Positions 9,076 to 18,411 of a stretch of 64,000 nt of DNA are shown here, one piece after another. The translations under genes and the position numbers were made by a program. The stretch is from Myxococcales bacterium. Lineage in GTDB: Bacteria > Lernaellota > Lernaellaia > Lernaellales > Lernaellaceae. The notes beneath the pieces were generated by a model. That model did not search any database and had not been told where the DNA came from. It was given only the letters and a program-made list of their open reading frames with translations. Position 1 is the stretch's first letter; each line of letters starts with the position of its first letter. The stretch lies in the NCBI GenBank assembly GCA_012517325.1, contig JAAYVF010000007.1, forward strand, positions 36,043 through 100,042, written 5' to 3'.

Positions 9076-11634
9076 TTATTTCTCCGGTTCCAGGATCAAC
9101 ACGCCGGTCGCGTTTTTCTCCCAATCGGCGAAGCCCAGCTTCATCGAGGCGCCCTGCCCCTTGAACCACAGCGGCAACAGGTCGTCGTAATGGTTCGAGC
9201 TGGGCCGGCCGCTCTGCCCGCCGGGCAGGCACATCCGCGACGCGGCCAGATCGTTCAAGTCGGCGTTGACGCGCAGCACCGGGCCGTACTTGATCGGGAA
9301 GCGCCACATCTCCGAGCGCATGAACTGATGTTTGTTGACGCCGTTGCCGGTGCCGTCGGTGGGCAGCGGGCCGCGGTTCAGATAGCCGGCCAGCACCTTC
9401 TGATCGCCGAAGTTGTGCTTGAGCACGAACGGCGCCACCGTCGTCCACTTCCAGTCGTCCACTTCCTCGCCGTAATTCTCGACCAGCGCCTTCACCGCGT
9501 CCCGGAACGACGCCGCGATCACCTCGGCCGCCGTTTCCCGCCGCTCGGTGCGGCGATCATCCCAGGCCGGGTTTTCAGGGTCGGCAAAAATATTGAAAAC
9601 GAACGGTTCGGCGTTGAAGAAGCCGAGAATGAACGACAACGATTCCGGCCGCATTTCGTCGGCCAGCGTATTTTCGAGAATGAAGGCGTTGAGCGTCTGG
9701 AACAGGCTTGAACCGGCCTCGTTAGGCCCCGCGTGACCGTCCCAGGCCGACAAGGCCTTGGCCGCCTTGGCGACAACCGGATCGGCATCTTTGAGCAGCG
9801 GTTGGAGCGCCTGGGTATAAAGCGGCTTCACTTGCAACCAGCCAAGATCCATGTCGTCGCGCTGCAAATCGGCCATCTGCTCGACGATCGGCCGGCCGTC
9901 GTTGCCGGCGCCGAGCACCTGCCAGATGCGGCCGATGCGTTGCGGCACATCGCCGTCCAGCGCGATCGGCGCGGCGAACGACTCGGGTTGGATGACCTGG
10001 TTGTTCGCGGTGCCGAGGAAATGCTGCGGCGGATTGAGGATCCACGGCAACTCGGCCGGCGAATAAAAGCTTTCCCATTCGTAGGTGCCGGTCCAGCCGG
10101 GAACCGGGATCGTGCCCAGGTGGCGGGTGCGTTTCGGCAGGCGGACGCTGCCGACGTAAAGCAGGTTGCCGCCGTCGTCGGCCAGCGACCAATGGCCGAT
10201 CATCGCGGTGAAATCGAGCAGCGCGGTGCGCGCCTCGGTGACGTTGCGGGAAAGGTACAGGTTGCGCAGGGCGGAAATCGGCTTGCCCCATTCGTTATCA
10301 CGCCGCAGCACGACGATCGGGAACTCCGGCGGCAGCCGGTCCATAAAATCGTTGATCACCACGCCGTGGCGGGTCGTGCGCACCTGGTGTCGCTCCTCGC
10401 GGAACTGGCCGTTCTTCAGCCTAATCTTGAAGACTTCTTCGCGGGTTTCGAACGGCATGGCCTGGCCCTGGTAATAATAATGGCCGGGCTTGTCGGGCAC
10501 GAGTTTTTCCACGTACACGTCGGTGACGTCGGCCCAGTTGGACGTCGGGCCCCAGGCGGTATGGCCGTTGGTGCCGAAGGCGATCGCGGGCAGGCCGACG
10601 AACGCGCCGCCGATCACTTCGTAGGAGCCGGCCTCGCAGTTGTCGCATTTGAGGTGCGCCAGATAGCCGAGCGACGGCAGGAAATGCGGCATGTGCGGAT
10701 CGCCGCAAAACGCGGCCTTGCCGGTGCCGGTCCAGACGCCGTCCACCGCCCAGTTGTTGCTGCACGAGAAGCCGCGGCCCCAGCCTTCCCACGGCGACTC
10801 GGACACCGGCGCGGGCGGATTCGCCGTCACCTTCAAAGGATATTGCTTGGCGTAATCGGCGAGGAATTCCTGCAGTTCCGGCGCGACGGGCGGAATGCCG
10901 GCAAAGGGATCCTGGGCCGGTTTTTCGCCGATCAGATGCGGGCCGAGATCGTATCGCGCCGGCCAGACCCGCAGCGCGCGGTCGAGGTTGGCGTTGGTCT
11001 GTACCTGGTAAATCAGAAATTCCAGGCGCGAGAGTTCCAGTTCCCAGTTTTTGCACAAGCCGAACCGGATCATCGCGATCACCAGGCCGGTATCGGTCGT
11101 CGTCCAGGGCTCGGGTTCGTAATCGAGCAGCCGAAACTCCATCGGCAGCGGCTCGCGGCGCGCGGCCTCGTTGATGCCGTCGGCGTAAGCCTGCAGTAGC
11201 CGGCGATCCTGGGGCGAAATGTCGGCCAACAAGGCTGCCGCGTCTTTGTACAAACCGATCATGCGGCTCAAGATTTCCAGCCGTGTCATCACGCCGGATT
11301 CGTCGCGGTCGCCGATCAATTCGCGCAACCGGCCGGCCGCGGCCATTTTGAGCGTTTCCAATTGAAACCGGCGGTCCCGACCCTGAATGTAACCGAAGGC
11401 GTAGTACAGGGAATATTCGTCGCCGGCCTGAATGTGCGGAATGGCGTATGGATCGAGGTAAATCTTCACGGGGCCGGGCAATCCCTGCACCGGAACGCGA
11501 ACCTCGCCTTCCGTGGCCACCCGGTCGGGAGACACGCGGTAGTTGACGTAGCGCACAGCGGCCGAGCCGCAACCGCCGACCAGAATTCCAAGCACCCCCG
11601 CCAGCGCCAACCAGAGAACCGCTCGTTTGCTCAT
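9076..11634 (-). CDS. Penicillin-acylase-family (S45) lipoprotein
   Basis: 852 residues. The signal peptide ends in a lipobox, LVGGCGS, with Cys22 as the probable lipid-modified residue. This is the precursor of an N-terminal nucleophile hydrolase: an alpha chain (with AYADGINEAARRE), a spacer, and a beta chain starting at Ser292 in FSCSNNWAVDG, where self-cleavage would expose the catalytic Ser. GDPHMPHFLPSLGY follows as usual for the family. Substrates in the family are amides such as penicillins, acyl-homoserine lactones or N-acyl amino acids; none can be chosen here. Convergence with an acyl-CoA synthetase gene, 75 bases away, would fit fatty-acid salvage, but that is inference. The start at 11634 gives the lipobox directly. 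Confidence 0.88.
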   Translation of the reverse strand: MSKRAVLWLALAGVLGILVGGCGSAAVRYVNYRVSPDRVATEGEVRVPVQGLPGPVKIYLDPYAIPHIQAGDEYSLYYAFGYIQGRDRRFQLETLKMAAAGRLRELIGDRDESGVMTRLEILSRMIGLYKDAAALLADISPQDRRLLQAYADGINEAARREPLPMEFRLLDYEPEPWTTTDTGLVIAMIRFGLCKNWELELSRLEFLIYQVQTNANLDRALRVWPARYDLGPHLIGEKPAQDPFAGIPPVAPELQEFLADYAKQYPLKVTANPPAPVSESPWEGWGRGFSCSNNWAVDGVWTGTGKAAFCGDPHMPHFLPSLGYLAHLKCDNCEAGSYEVIGGAFVGLPAIAFGTNGHTAWGPTSNWADVTDVYVEKLVPDKPGHYYYQGQAMPFETREEVFKIRLKNGQFREERHQVRTTRHGVVINDFMDRLPPEFPIVVLRRDNEWGKPISALRNLYLSRNVTEARTALLDFTAMIGHWSLADDGGNLLYVGSVRLPKRTRHLGTIPVPGWTGTYEWESFYSPAELPWILNPPQHFLGTANNQVIQPESFAAPIALDGDVPQRIGRIWQVLGAGNDGRPIVEQMADLQRDDMDLGWLQVKPLYTQALQPLLKDADPVVAKAAKALSAWDGHAGPNEAGSSLFQTLNAFILENTLADEMRPESLSFILGFFNAEPFVFNIFADPENPAWDDRRTERRETAAEVIAASFRDAVKALVENYGEEVDDWKWTTVAPFVLKHNFGDQKVLAGYLNRGPLPTDGTGNGVNKHQFMRSEMWRFPIKYGPVLRVNADLNDLAASRMCLPGGQSGRPSSNHYDDLLPLWFKGQGASMKLGFADWEKNATGVLILEPEK

Positions 11635-11777
11635 TGAACCGCCCTTCCGTTATGTACATTTATTGCGGTTTAGAGAATGTAAATCCCTTTTTCATCATTT
11701 GATGCGATTTGTCAAATTCCCTCAAGGCGCGCGGCATCGTAACGACTTGATAACGCTTGTTTTCGCTCATTGTTTGC

Positions 11778-11806
11778 TTGCCCGAGCCATTCGATCCATC
11801 TATGAT
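11778..11806 (+). promoter_or_regulatory. Sigma70-type promoter of the AOR gene
   Basis: TTGCCC (11778-11783), exactly 17 bases, TATGAT (11801-11806). It predicts transcription from about 11813, 24 bases before the AOR start, leaving room for the AAGGTAGG ribosome site. Confidence 0.55.
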
Positions 11807-11836
11807 GAAATCGGTAAAAAAAGAAGGTAGGAAACA

Positions 11837-13711
11837 ATGTTTTACAAGGTCCTGCATATCAGCGCCGCCAGCGGTTTTTACCGCGTTGAACGCTATCCGA
11901 TCGGTGAAGTGGTAGGGCCGCTCGACATCGGCATCGAGTTGTACGACAAAACCGGCGGCCTGACCATCGGCGCCGGGTTGCTGGCCGGGTCCATCCTTCC
12001 CGGCACCAATCGGTTGATCGTTTGCGGCCGTTCGCCGGCTTGGGGCGGTTTTTATGTTTCGACGATGGGCGGCGCGGCGCTAATCTTCGACAATCTCGGC
12101 TTGAACGCGATTCATCTCACCGACCACCATCCGATTCCCGCGGTGCTGCTGCTCAACCGGGAGCATGGCGAGGAGATCCAGGTGCGACTGCTGCCGTTGC
12201 CGCTGGAAGCGATCTGGCGCGGCTACCGGGATTACCACGGCTTCTACGCCCTGTCGCATTGGGTTTGGGATCAATTCGCCGGCGAATACAAAGAAACGCC
12301 GCGCATCCTGGCAACCGGTCCGGCCGCGCTGGCAACCGATTTCGGCGCTCTCGGTTCGCTGGTGCCGCATGCCGACGGCCTGTCGCCCGTCGATACCTGG
12401 GCGGGACGCGGCGGTTTCGGCACCAAGCTGCTGCGGGATCACGGCATCGCCGCCGTCATCTACGGCGGCAGCGTCGTGGACGAGGATTTCCGCGACCGCA
12501 AGGTGGCCGACCAATGGTTCGAGAACCGCTACCTGAAAAAAATGAAAATCAAGGATCTCGAGGCGACTACCAAGTACCGGTACGATCCGCTCGTCGACAC
12601 CGGCGGCACCTTCGGCGTCAATTACGCCAAAATGGGCGGCCGCTTGCTGGCGTTCAATTACCGTTCGGTATTGCAGGGCGAAGCGGAGCGCGAAGCGCTG
12701 CAGAACCAACTGATCAAGGATCATTACCTACGGCAATTCAACGAGGAAACCATCCAAGGCAGACAGTTCAAAACGTGCGGCGAGCCCTGCGCGGCGGTCT
12801 GCAAAAAAATGATGGGGGAGTTCAAAAAGGATTACGAACCCTATCATGCCATGGGACCGCAAATCGGCGTGTTCGATCAGCGGGCGGCGGAACAGGTAGT
12901 GCATCATAGCGACGCCATGGGCTTCGACGCCATTTCCCTGGGCGGCATACTATCCTGGATCGGCGAATGCCTGGAAACCTCGCTGTTAACGCCGGACGAG
13001 TTGGGGTTGCCCGGCAAATTCAAATTCACCGCCGGGAATTTCGACCGGGAAGCCGACTCCCGCGATAACGCCGACCTGGCGATCCGGCTGATTGATAAAA
13101 TAATCGCTCGACATCCGTTGCTGGATTTATGGGACGGCGCCCGCTCCCTGGCGCGCCGCCTGGCCGCGGAACGCCACGAGCCCCGGATTGCGGACTGCCT
13201 GGTTGTCAACGCTTTCGGCAATCGCGGCTGGATGGTGCCGAACCAATATTGGACCCCCGGCGTCTTCAGCCCGATGGCGGTGATGGGGAAATACTATCAG
13301 CATTACGGTGAGGATTATCTGCCGCCAAGGAAATTGGGCGCCGCCAACGCGGAACGCATGATCCGGGAAATGATGGTGGACAATTCCGGCATGTGCCGTT
13401 TTCACCGCGCTTGGTCGGAGGATTTGATCCCCGACATATTTCGGGAACTCTACGGCGAATCAATCGACATGCTCGCGCATCACCGGCGCCTGGCCCAGCG
13501 GCTCACGGCTCGAAACCAGTCCAATCCATGGGAAGGCCGGCGGATCGTGGAAATCATCGCCGCCTTCCTGCGGCGCAAAATCGAAGTGGAAGGCCAAACC
13601 GACCCGGAGCTGTCGGCCTGGCACGATCGTTTTCTCGCCGAGCCGAAAATCGCGGCGCTCGACTTCTGGTACGAAATTCACAAAGGGGTACGGATGGCGC
13701 TGGTCGATTAA
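11837..13711 (+). CDS. Aldehyde:ferredoxin oxidoreductase (tungsten pterin enzyme)
   Basis: 624 residues, starting after AAGGTAGG. Enzymes of this family oxidise aldehydes to acids with a tungsten bis-pterin and one 4Fe-4S cluster, passing electrons to ferredoxin. Present are the N-terminal beta domain (AGLLAGSILPGTNRL, YVSTMGGAALIFDNLGLNA), a cluster motif Cys314, Cys318, Cys322 and a fourth Cys520 in DNSGMCRFHRAW, which fits the DxxGxC pterin/cluster motif. The classic spacing is CxxC then CxxxC; here the first gap is three residues, a departure from characterised members. No pterin, tungstate or ferredoxin genes adjoin. Its stop overlaps that of the opposite radical SAM gene by four bases. 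Substrate unknown. Confidence 0.87.
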   Translation: MFYKVLHISAASGFYRVERYPIGEVVGPLDIGIELYDKTGGLTIGAGLLAGSILPGTNRLIVCGRSPAWGGFYVSTMGGAALIFDNLGLNAIHLTDHHPIPAVLLLNREHGEEIQVRLLPLPLEAIWRGYRDYHGFYALSHWVWDQFAGEYKETPRILATGPAALATDFGALGSLVPHADGLSPVDTWAGRGGFGTKLLRDHGIAAVIYGGSVVDEDFRDRKVADQWFENRYLKKMKIKDLEATTKYRYDPLVDTGGTFGVNYAKMGGRLLAFNYRSVLQGEAEREALQNQLIKDHYLRQFNEETIQGRQFKTCGEPCAAVCKKMMGEFKKDYEPYHAMGPQIGVFDQRAAEQVVHHSDAMGFDAISLGGILSWIGECLETSLLTPDELGLPGKFKFTAGNFDREADSRDNADLAIRLIDKIIARHPLLDLWDGARSLARRLAAERHEPRIADCLVVNAFGNRGWMVPNQYWTPGVFSPMAVMGKYYQHYGEDYLPPRKLGAANAERMIREMMVDNSGMCRFHRAWSEDLIPDIFRELYGESIDMLAHHRRLAQRLTARNQSNPWEGRRIVEIIAAFLRRKIEVEGQTDPELSAWHDRFLAEPKIAALDFWYEIHKGVRMALVD

Positions 13712-15123
13712 ACCGGACCGTTTTCGGGCGAAGAGAAAACGAATTTCGCGAGGAAATATCGCAGGTCGCGGCCCAGGCTGCCGCGGCGAAGCCCGCGGTA
13801 AAGCCGCTGGGCGAAATACCCCACCCGCCAATAGAAGCCGCGATAAAATCGGCGATAGGCGTTTTGAATCGTCACGGCGTCGAGGCGCGGATGCCGAAAA
13901 GCGATTGAATACTGGTGAAAATTGAATTGGCTCCAGTCGGTGGTCGTCAGGCGGCCCTCGTTTTTCCACTGCTGATAGATCGCGGTCCCCGGGAACGGCG
14001 ACAGAATGGAAGCGCGGGCGAAATCGGGCCGTAAGCGCCGGGCAAAACGCGCCGTTTTTTTCAACGAAGCTTTGGTATCCTCCGGCAGTCCGAGGATGAA
14101 GAGCGCCAACGATTCGATGCCGGCCTGGCGGCAGAGCCGGACAGCCGTTTTGAATTGAGACAGCAGTTCGTGTTTGCCGATCGCTTCCAGGACCAGCGGA
14201 TCGCCGGTTTCGATGCCGAATTGAATGCGGTAGCAACCCGCCCGGCGCGCCAACCGAAAGAATTCCCGATCCGTTCGCTCGGCGCGAATGCCGTTTTTCA
14301 GCTCCCAAACCAATTTCAGCGGCTGGTTTACCAACAAGCGGCAGATTTCCTTGGCGCGCTCCAGATCGGTCGTAAAACCGTCGTCTTGAAAATGCACCTC
14401 CTCGAATCCGATCGCCGCCAATCGCCGGAGTTCTTCGATCACGCGTCCCGGGCTCTTCGCCCGCCAACGGCGGCCGAAGACTGCGTTACTGGAACAAAAG
14501 GTGCAGTGAAACGGACAGCCGCGGCTCGTTTCGCAATTCGCGATGCGCCGTTTTTTCCAGAACAATTGCGGGCGGTCGTACCGCTTCAGGTTGAAGGCGG
14601 AATAATCGGGAAACGGCAATTGGTCCAGGTCGGCGATCCGTTCGCGCGGCGGATTGGTAACGATTTTCAGGCCATCGCGCCACAGCAAGCCGGGAATGTC
14701 CCGCCAGGCGACGCCGCGCAGCAAATCCTGCCAGGTGCGCTCGCCCTCGCCGATGACGACGGCGTGAGCGCCGGATTCGATCAACGACGCCCGCGGCAAA
14801 ACCGTGGCGTGAACGCCGCCAAGGACGATTTTCGCGTTCGGGCTGAGCGCCGCGACCCGGGCGACGATCTTTGGCACGCTCGGAAACGCCGCGGTATAAG
14901 CGGTGAGACCGACGATTTCCGGTGGATCATTAATCAATTGATCGGGCAGTGCCGATTCATCCGCGACGAACGGCGAGCAATCGACGATGCGCGGCGAATG
15001 CCCGGCCTCGACGGTCGCGCCCGCCAGCGCCGCCATTGCCAGGGATGGCGCCACCGGAGCCGCGGCCAGCGTTCGCCGATAAATATCGAAAGGCATGGCC
15101 GACTGGATAAGCAGCGAGCGCAT
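13708..15123 (-). CDS. B12-binding-domain radical SAM protein
   Basis: 471 residues. Residues 1-150 form a cobalamin-binding-like Rossmann domain (KIVLGGVHATVLP, HAVVIGEGERTW). The radical SAM barrel follows with the cluster motif CPFHCTFC, Cys203/207/210, and then VHFQDDGFTTDLERAKEIC and FGIETGDPLVLEAIGKHE. A basic C-terminal helix region ends the protein. This class performs methylations or C-C chemistry on lipids, peptides and natural products. The specific reaction is unknown. It is divergent from the next radical SAM gene; the shared 200-bp AT-rich intergenic region holds a weak minus-strand promoter (TATAAC on the reverse strand at 15198-15203). Convergent with the AOR gene. Confidence 0.85.
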   Translation of the reverse strand: MRSLLIQSAMPFDIYRRTLAAAPVAPSLAMAALAGATVEAGHSPRIVDCSPFVADESALPDQLINDPPEIVGLTAYTAAFPSVPKIVARVAALSPNAKIVLGGVHATVLPRASLIESGAHAVVIGEGERTWQDLLRGVAWRDIPGLLWRDGLKIVTNPPRERIADLDQLPFPDYSAFNLKRYDRPQLFWKKRRIANCETSRGCPFHCTFCSSNAVFGRRWRAKSPGRVIEELRRLAAIGFEEVHFQDDGFTTDLERAKEICRLLVNQPLKLVWELKNGIRAERTDREFFRLARRAGCYRIQFGIETGDPLVLEAIGKHELLSQFKTAVRLCRQAGIESLALFILGLPEDTKASLKKTARFARRLRPDFARASILSPFPGTAIYQQWKNEGRLTTTDWSQFNFHQYSIAFRHPRLDAVTIQNAYRRFYRGFYWRVGYFAQRLYRGLRRGSLGRDLRYFLAKFVFSSPENGPV

Positions 15124-15323
15124 CTTCCCTCACTAAAATAATATAATTTTCGTTCGGTGATGACTCATGCCAATGGTGAAATCCTGCCCACTTTTCGGTT
15201 ATACCTCGTTCAACAAATAAAACAAGTCCATTCTTTTGATTTACTTCGCGGACGGCATTGATTAATCTAACGCGAATATTCGAGACAACCAGTTTACAGC
15301 CGCGAGTCGGGCAGTAGAGGCGG

Positions 15324-16784
15324 ATGAACAACAAGGCCGAAATTCTCCTGATCAATCCGGCGGGAAAGCACATCGTCGGCGACCGCACGCCGCCCTACGG
15401 TTTACTCAGCCTGGCCGCCGCGCTGCCGCGCGAAACGCCGCTGCGCCTGCTGGACCTGCGGTTTGAAAAGCATTCGGCCGTCGAATCCGCCTTGCGGTCG
15501 CCGGAATTACGCCTGGTGGGTATCTCCTGCCTGACCGGAAAGCAGGTCGGCCAGACCGCGGAATTAACGCGCCTCGTTCACGCGAGGACGAAAGCGCCGG
15601 TCGTCTGGGGCGGCATTTTCCCCACGCAGATGACCGAAATGTCCTTGCGGCAAGGCGGCGCGGACGGCGTGGTGCGCGGCGAAGGCGAAGTGGTCTTTCG
15701 CGCGCTCGCCGCTTTGCCATCGTTGCCCGCGGCGGCCGAACCAGCGGGGTTCGCACGGCTGACCACTTCCGGTGAATTGAGCGGCGAAAAATCGCTCGGC
15801 GTGCGCCTGGATTTGGCGGAACTCCCCGACCCGCGATTCGACCTGGTGGATGTCCGGCGTTACATCGAACACGGGCCCTACGGCCCGGCGTTTTCCCTGC
15901 TCACCTCGCGCGGCTGCCCCTGCGAATGCGCCTATTGCTACATGAAATCCATTTACGACCGCCATTGGCGGGGGCACACGGCGGAATGGGTGGTCGAGCT
16001 GGTGCGGCGGCTGCACCGCGATTACGGCATCCGCCATTTTCAATTCATGGACGACAACTTCATGACCAGCCTGGAGCGGGTGCGCGAAATCGCCCGCCGA
16101 CTGATTGAGGCGCGCCTCGACCTGACCTGGGCGGTTTTCGGCGCCACCGTCGTTTCCTTGAACAACCTGGGCCTCGAAGGCCTGCGCCTGCTGCGCCGCG
16201 CCGGCTGCCGGATCGTCAACATCGGCACCGAATCCGGCTCCGAGATCATTCTGCAGATGATTCACAAAAACGTCGATCTCCCCACGTTGCTGAAGGTCAA
16301 CGGCTGGATGAAGGAAGCCGGCCTCAAGCCTTCCTACAATTTCATGTCCGGCTTCCCCGGCGAAACGGATGCGGACGTGCGGGCGTCGGTCGACCTGATG
16401 CTGCGGCTGAAGAACGAGAATCCCGCCGCCGATTGCGGCACGATCAAGCTGTTTCTGCCCTATCCCGGCACCGAGTTGTACGAGGTCGTGCGGCGCGATT
16501 ACGGTTTTCAACCGCCGGCCGAGCTGTCGTTCTGGAGCCGTTACAGTTGGTCGGAGGCCGACGGCCTGGACATGCCGTGGTTGGAGCCGCGCCGCAAGAA
16601 ACGCCTGCTGTTGCTCTACTACCTGTCGATCCTGATGAATCCGCGTTACCTGTTCATCCGGTCGCGGTTTTTCCGTGCCGCGGCGTTTGTGCTCTACCCG
16701 CTGACCCGTTACCGTTTTCGGCGGATGCGCGTCGACACGGCGCTGCTGCCGCGGCTGCTGCACTGGATCTACAAAAAGCTCTGA
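15324..16784 (+). CDS. B12-binding-domain radical SAM protein
   Basis: 486 residues with the same domain order as the divergent neighbour: an N-terminal cobalamin-type domain (PPYGLLSLAAALPRE, VVWGGIFPTQM, GVVRGEGEVVF), then a radical SAM barrel with CPCECAYC (Cys198, 202, 205 as ligands; Cys200 is extra) and FQFMDDNFMTSLERVREIAR, NIGTESGSEIILQMIHKNVD, SYNFMSGFPGETDADV. The C-terminal about 70 residues are basic and aromatic (LLLLYYLSILMNPRYLFIRS) and may lie on the membrane. Related enzymes act on lipids such as hopanoids or on peptides; which applies here is not clear. rhaM follows 16 bases later, so co-transcription is possible but functionally unexplained. Confidence 0.85.
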   Translation: MNNKAEILLINPAGKHIVGDRTPPYGLLSLAAALPRETPLRLLDLRFEKHSAVESALRSPELRLVGISCLTGKQVGQTAELTRLVHARTKAPVVWGGIFPTQMTEMSLRQGGADGVVRGEGEVVFRALAALPSLPAAAEPAGFARLTTSGELSGEKSLGVRLDLAELPDPRFDLVDVRRYIEHGPYGPAFSLLTSRGCPCECAYCYMKSIYDRHWRGHTAEWVVELVRRLHRDYGIRHFQFMDDNFMTSLERVREIARRLIEARLDLTWAVFGATVVSLNNLGLEGLRLLRRAGCRIVNIGTESGSEIILQMIHKNVDLPTLLKVNGWMKEAGLKPSYNFMSGFPGETDADVRASVDLMLRLKNENPAADCGTIKLFLPYPGTELYEVVRRDYGFQPPAELSFWSRYSWSEADGLDMPWLEPRRKKRLLLLYYLSILMNPRYLFIRSRFFRAAAFVLYPLTRYRFRRMRVDTALLPRLLHWIYKKL

Positions 16785-16800
16785 GTCCGGAGGGAAAGAG

Positions 16801-17124
16801 ATGAAGCGCGTCGGTTTCATTTTGAAGGTCAGAGCGGAGAAGCTGGCCGAGTACAAGCAACACCACACGAAAGTCTGGCCGGAAATGCAGGAAGCGTTGC
16901 GCCGGCACGGCTGGCACAACTATTCGCTGTTTTTGCGCGACGACGGCCTGATGTTCGGCTATTTCGAAACCCCCGTCGACTTTCAACACGCGCTGGACGG
17001 CATGGCCGGCGAGGAAGTGAACGCGCGCTGGCAGCAAATGATGGCGCCCTATTTCGAGGCGCTCGGCGGCCGCAACCCCGACGAGGGCATGGCCGAATTG
17101 ACGGAAGTTTTTCACCTCGATTAA
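16801..17124 (+). CDS. rhaM: L-rhamnose mutarotase
   Basis: 107 residues, close to the family length of about 104. It interconverts alpha and beta L-rhamnopyranose so that the isomerase gets the right anomer. The pattern is typical: MKRVGFILKVRAEKLAEYKQ, HHTKVWPEMQEALRRHGWHN, YSLFLRDDGLMFGYFE and AQMM-like RWQQMMAPYFE near the end. A ribosome site GGAGGGAAAG precedes the ATG. It faces rhaA tail to tail with 11 bases between the stops, so it is part of the locus but not of the rhaDBA transcript. Confidence 0.93.
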   Translation: MKRVGFILKVRAEKLAEYKQHHTKVWPEMQEALRRHGWHNYSLFLRDDGLMFGYFETPVDFQHALDGMAGEEVNARWQQMMAPYFEALGGRNPDEGMAELTEVFHLD

Positions 17125-17135
17125 CGGGTCGGCGG

Positions 17136-18401
17136 CTATCGCCTTTCGCGGAGGCGCGCCTCGTCGGCGCGAATCGCCTCGATCCACTCCGTCCCGGCGG
17201 GTACCCGTCCGCGCGAACAGAATTCGTTCCAGACGGCGCCCAGCGGCAGGGCCTTGCACTCTTCCAGCCACGCCAGGCGGCCGAAGCCGTCGCCGGCCGC
17301 TTCCCGCTCGCGCAACCGTTCGGTCGGTTCTAGCAAAGCGAAGAGCAAAGCCTTGAGGGTCGCGCGCGCGCCGGTCACCCAGGCGCCGACGCGGTTGATC
17401 GACGCATCGAAAAAGTCGAGTGCCAGGTGCACGCGGTCGAGGCCGTCGGCGCGGACGATTTCCTGCATCAGCGTCACCAACTCGTCGTTGAACAGCACCA
17501 CGTGATCGCTGTCCCATTTGACGCCACGGCTGACGTGAATGAGCAGTTCCTCGCGGAAGGTCAGCAAGGCCGAGATTTTTTCGGCGACTGATTCGGTCGG
17601 GTGATAATGGCCCATGTCCAGGCACATCATCACGTCCTGATTGCGCGACCAATCCAGATAGAATTCGTGCGAGCCGACGACGAAACTTTCCAGGCCGATG
17701 CCGAAGAGCTTGCTTTCCACGCTGTCCTTGAGCGCCGCGCGCGGGAACGTCGTCGTGTAGATTTCGTCCAGGCTCTCGCGCAGGATTTCGCGGCGCAGCC
17801 GGCGGCTGACGGTCTCGTCCTTCGAGCCGTCGGGAATCCAGAGGTTGTGACCGCACGGCGTGCCCAGTTCCTCGCCCATCCAGGCGCCGATTTCGCGGCA
17901 ACGTTTGACGTGCTCGATCCAGAACCGGCGGACTTTCTGATCGCTGTGGCTCAGCGTATAACCCGATTCGGCGAGCGGATGCGCGAACAAGGTGGCGTTG
18001 AAATCCAGCCCGAGCCCGCGTTCGCGGGCCCAATCGACCCAGCCCCGGAAGTGGTCGGGGCGAAAGCTGTCGCGCGGCACGTACTCGCCGCCGAATTCGC
18101 CGTACGTCGAATGCAGATTCACGCGATGCCGGCCGGGAATCAACGCCAGCGCCTTTTCCAGATCGTCGCGCAGCTCGCGCGGCGTGCGCGCCCGCCCCGG
18201 ATAATTGCCGGTCACGGCCAGGCCGCCGCCCGACAGGGCCGCCCCGGCGAGCTCGAAACCGCCGACGTCGTCGCCCTGCCAGCATTGCAGCGAAAGCGGA
18301 ACCGTTTCGAGGGCGGCCAGCGCCGTTTCGGTATTGACGCCGCAATCGGCGTACACCTTTCGCGCCGCCGCATAGGCTTGTTCGATCTCGCGCGCGTTCA
18401 T
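17136..18401 (-). CDS. rhaA: L-rhamnose isomerase
   Basis: 421 residues from the ATG at 18401, which follows AAAGGAG; the frame is open upstream into rhaB but that part is not the gene. It converts L-rhamnose to L-rhamnulose in a metal-dependent TIM barrel. Family motifs include VPLSLQCWQGDDVGGFE, NLHSTYGEFG, GLDFNATLFAHP, HNLWIPDGSKD, and MMCLDMGHYHPTESVAEKIS, which carry the metal-binding Asp and His residues. It is the last gene of rhaD-rhaB-rhaA, with a 10-base gap after rhaB. Length matches known isomerases (about 419). Confidence 0.94.
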   Translation of the reverse strand: MNAREIEQAYAAARKVYADCGVNTETALAALETVPLSLQCWQGDDVGGFELAGAALSGGGLAVTGNYPGRARTPRELRDDLEKALALIPGRHRVNLHSTYGEFGGEYVPRDSFRPDHFRGWVDWARERGLGLDFNATLFAHPLAESGYTLSHSDQKVRRFWIEHVKRCREIGAWMGEELGTPCGHNLWIPDGSKDETVSRRLRREILRESLDEIYTTTFPRAALKDSVESKLFGIGLESFVVGSHEFYLDWSRNQDVMMCLDMGHYHPTESVAEKISALLTFREELLIHVSRGVKWDSDHVVLFNDELVTLMQEIVRADGLDRVHLALDFFDASINRVGAWVTGARATLKALLFALLEPTERLREREAAGDGFGRLAWLEECKALPLGAVWNEFCSRGRVPAGTEWIEAIRADEARLRERR

Positions 18402-18411
18402 TGCTTCTCCT

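Noticed and set aside
11660..11857. 65-residue minus-strand frame between the acylase and AOR genes
   Set aside because: It lies across the AOR promoter and start codon, with no motif.
14957..15388. Minus-strand open frame across the divergent intergenic region
   Set aside because: It overlaps the ends of both real radical SAM genes in the wrong frames and has no motif or start signal.
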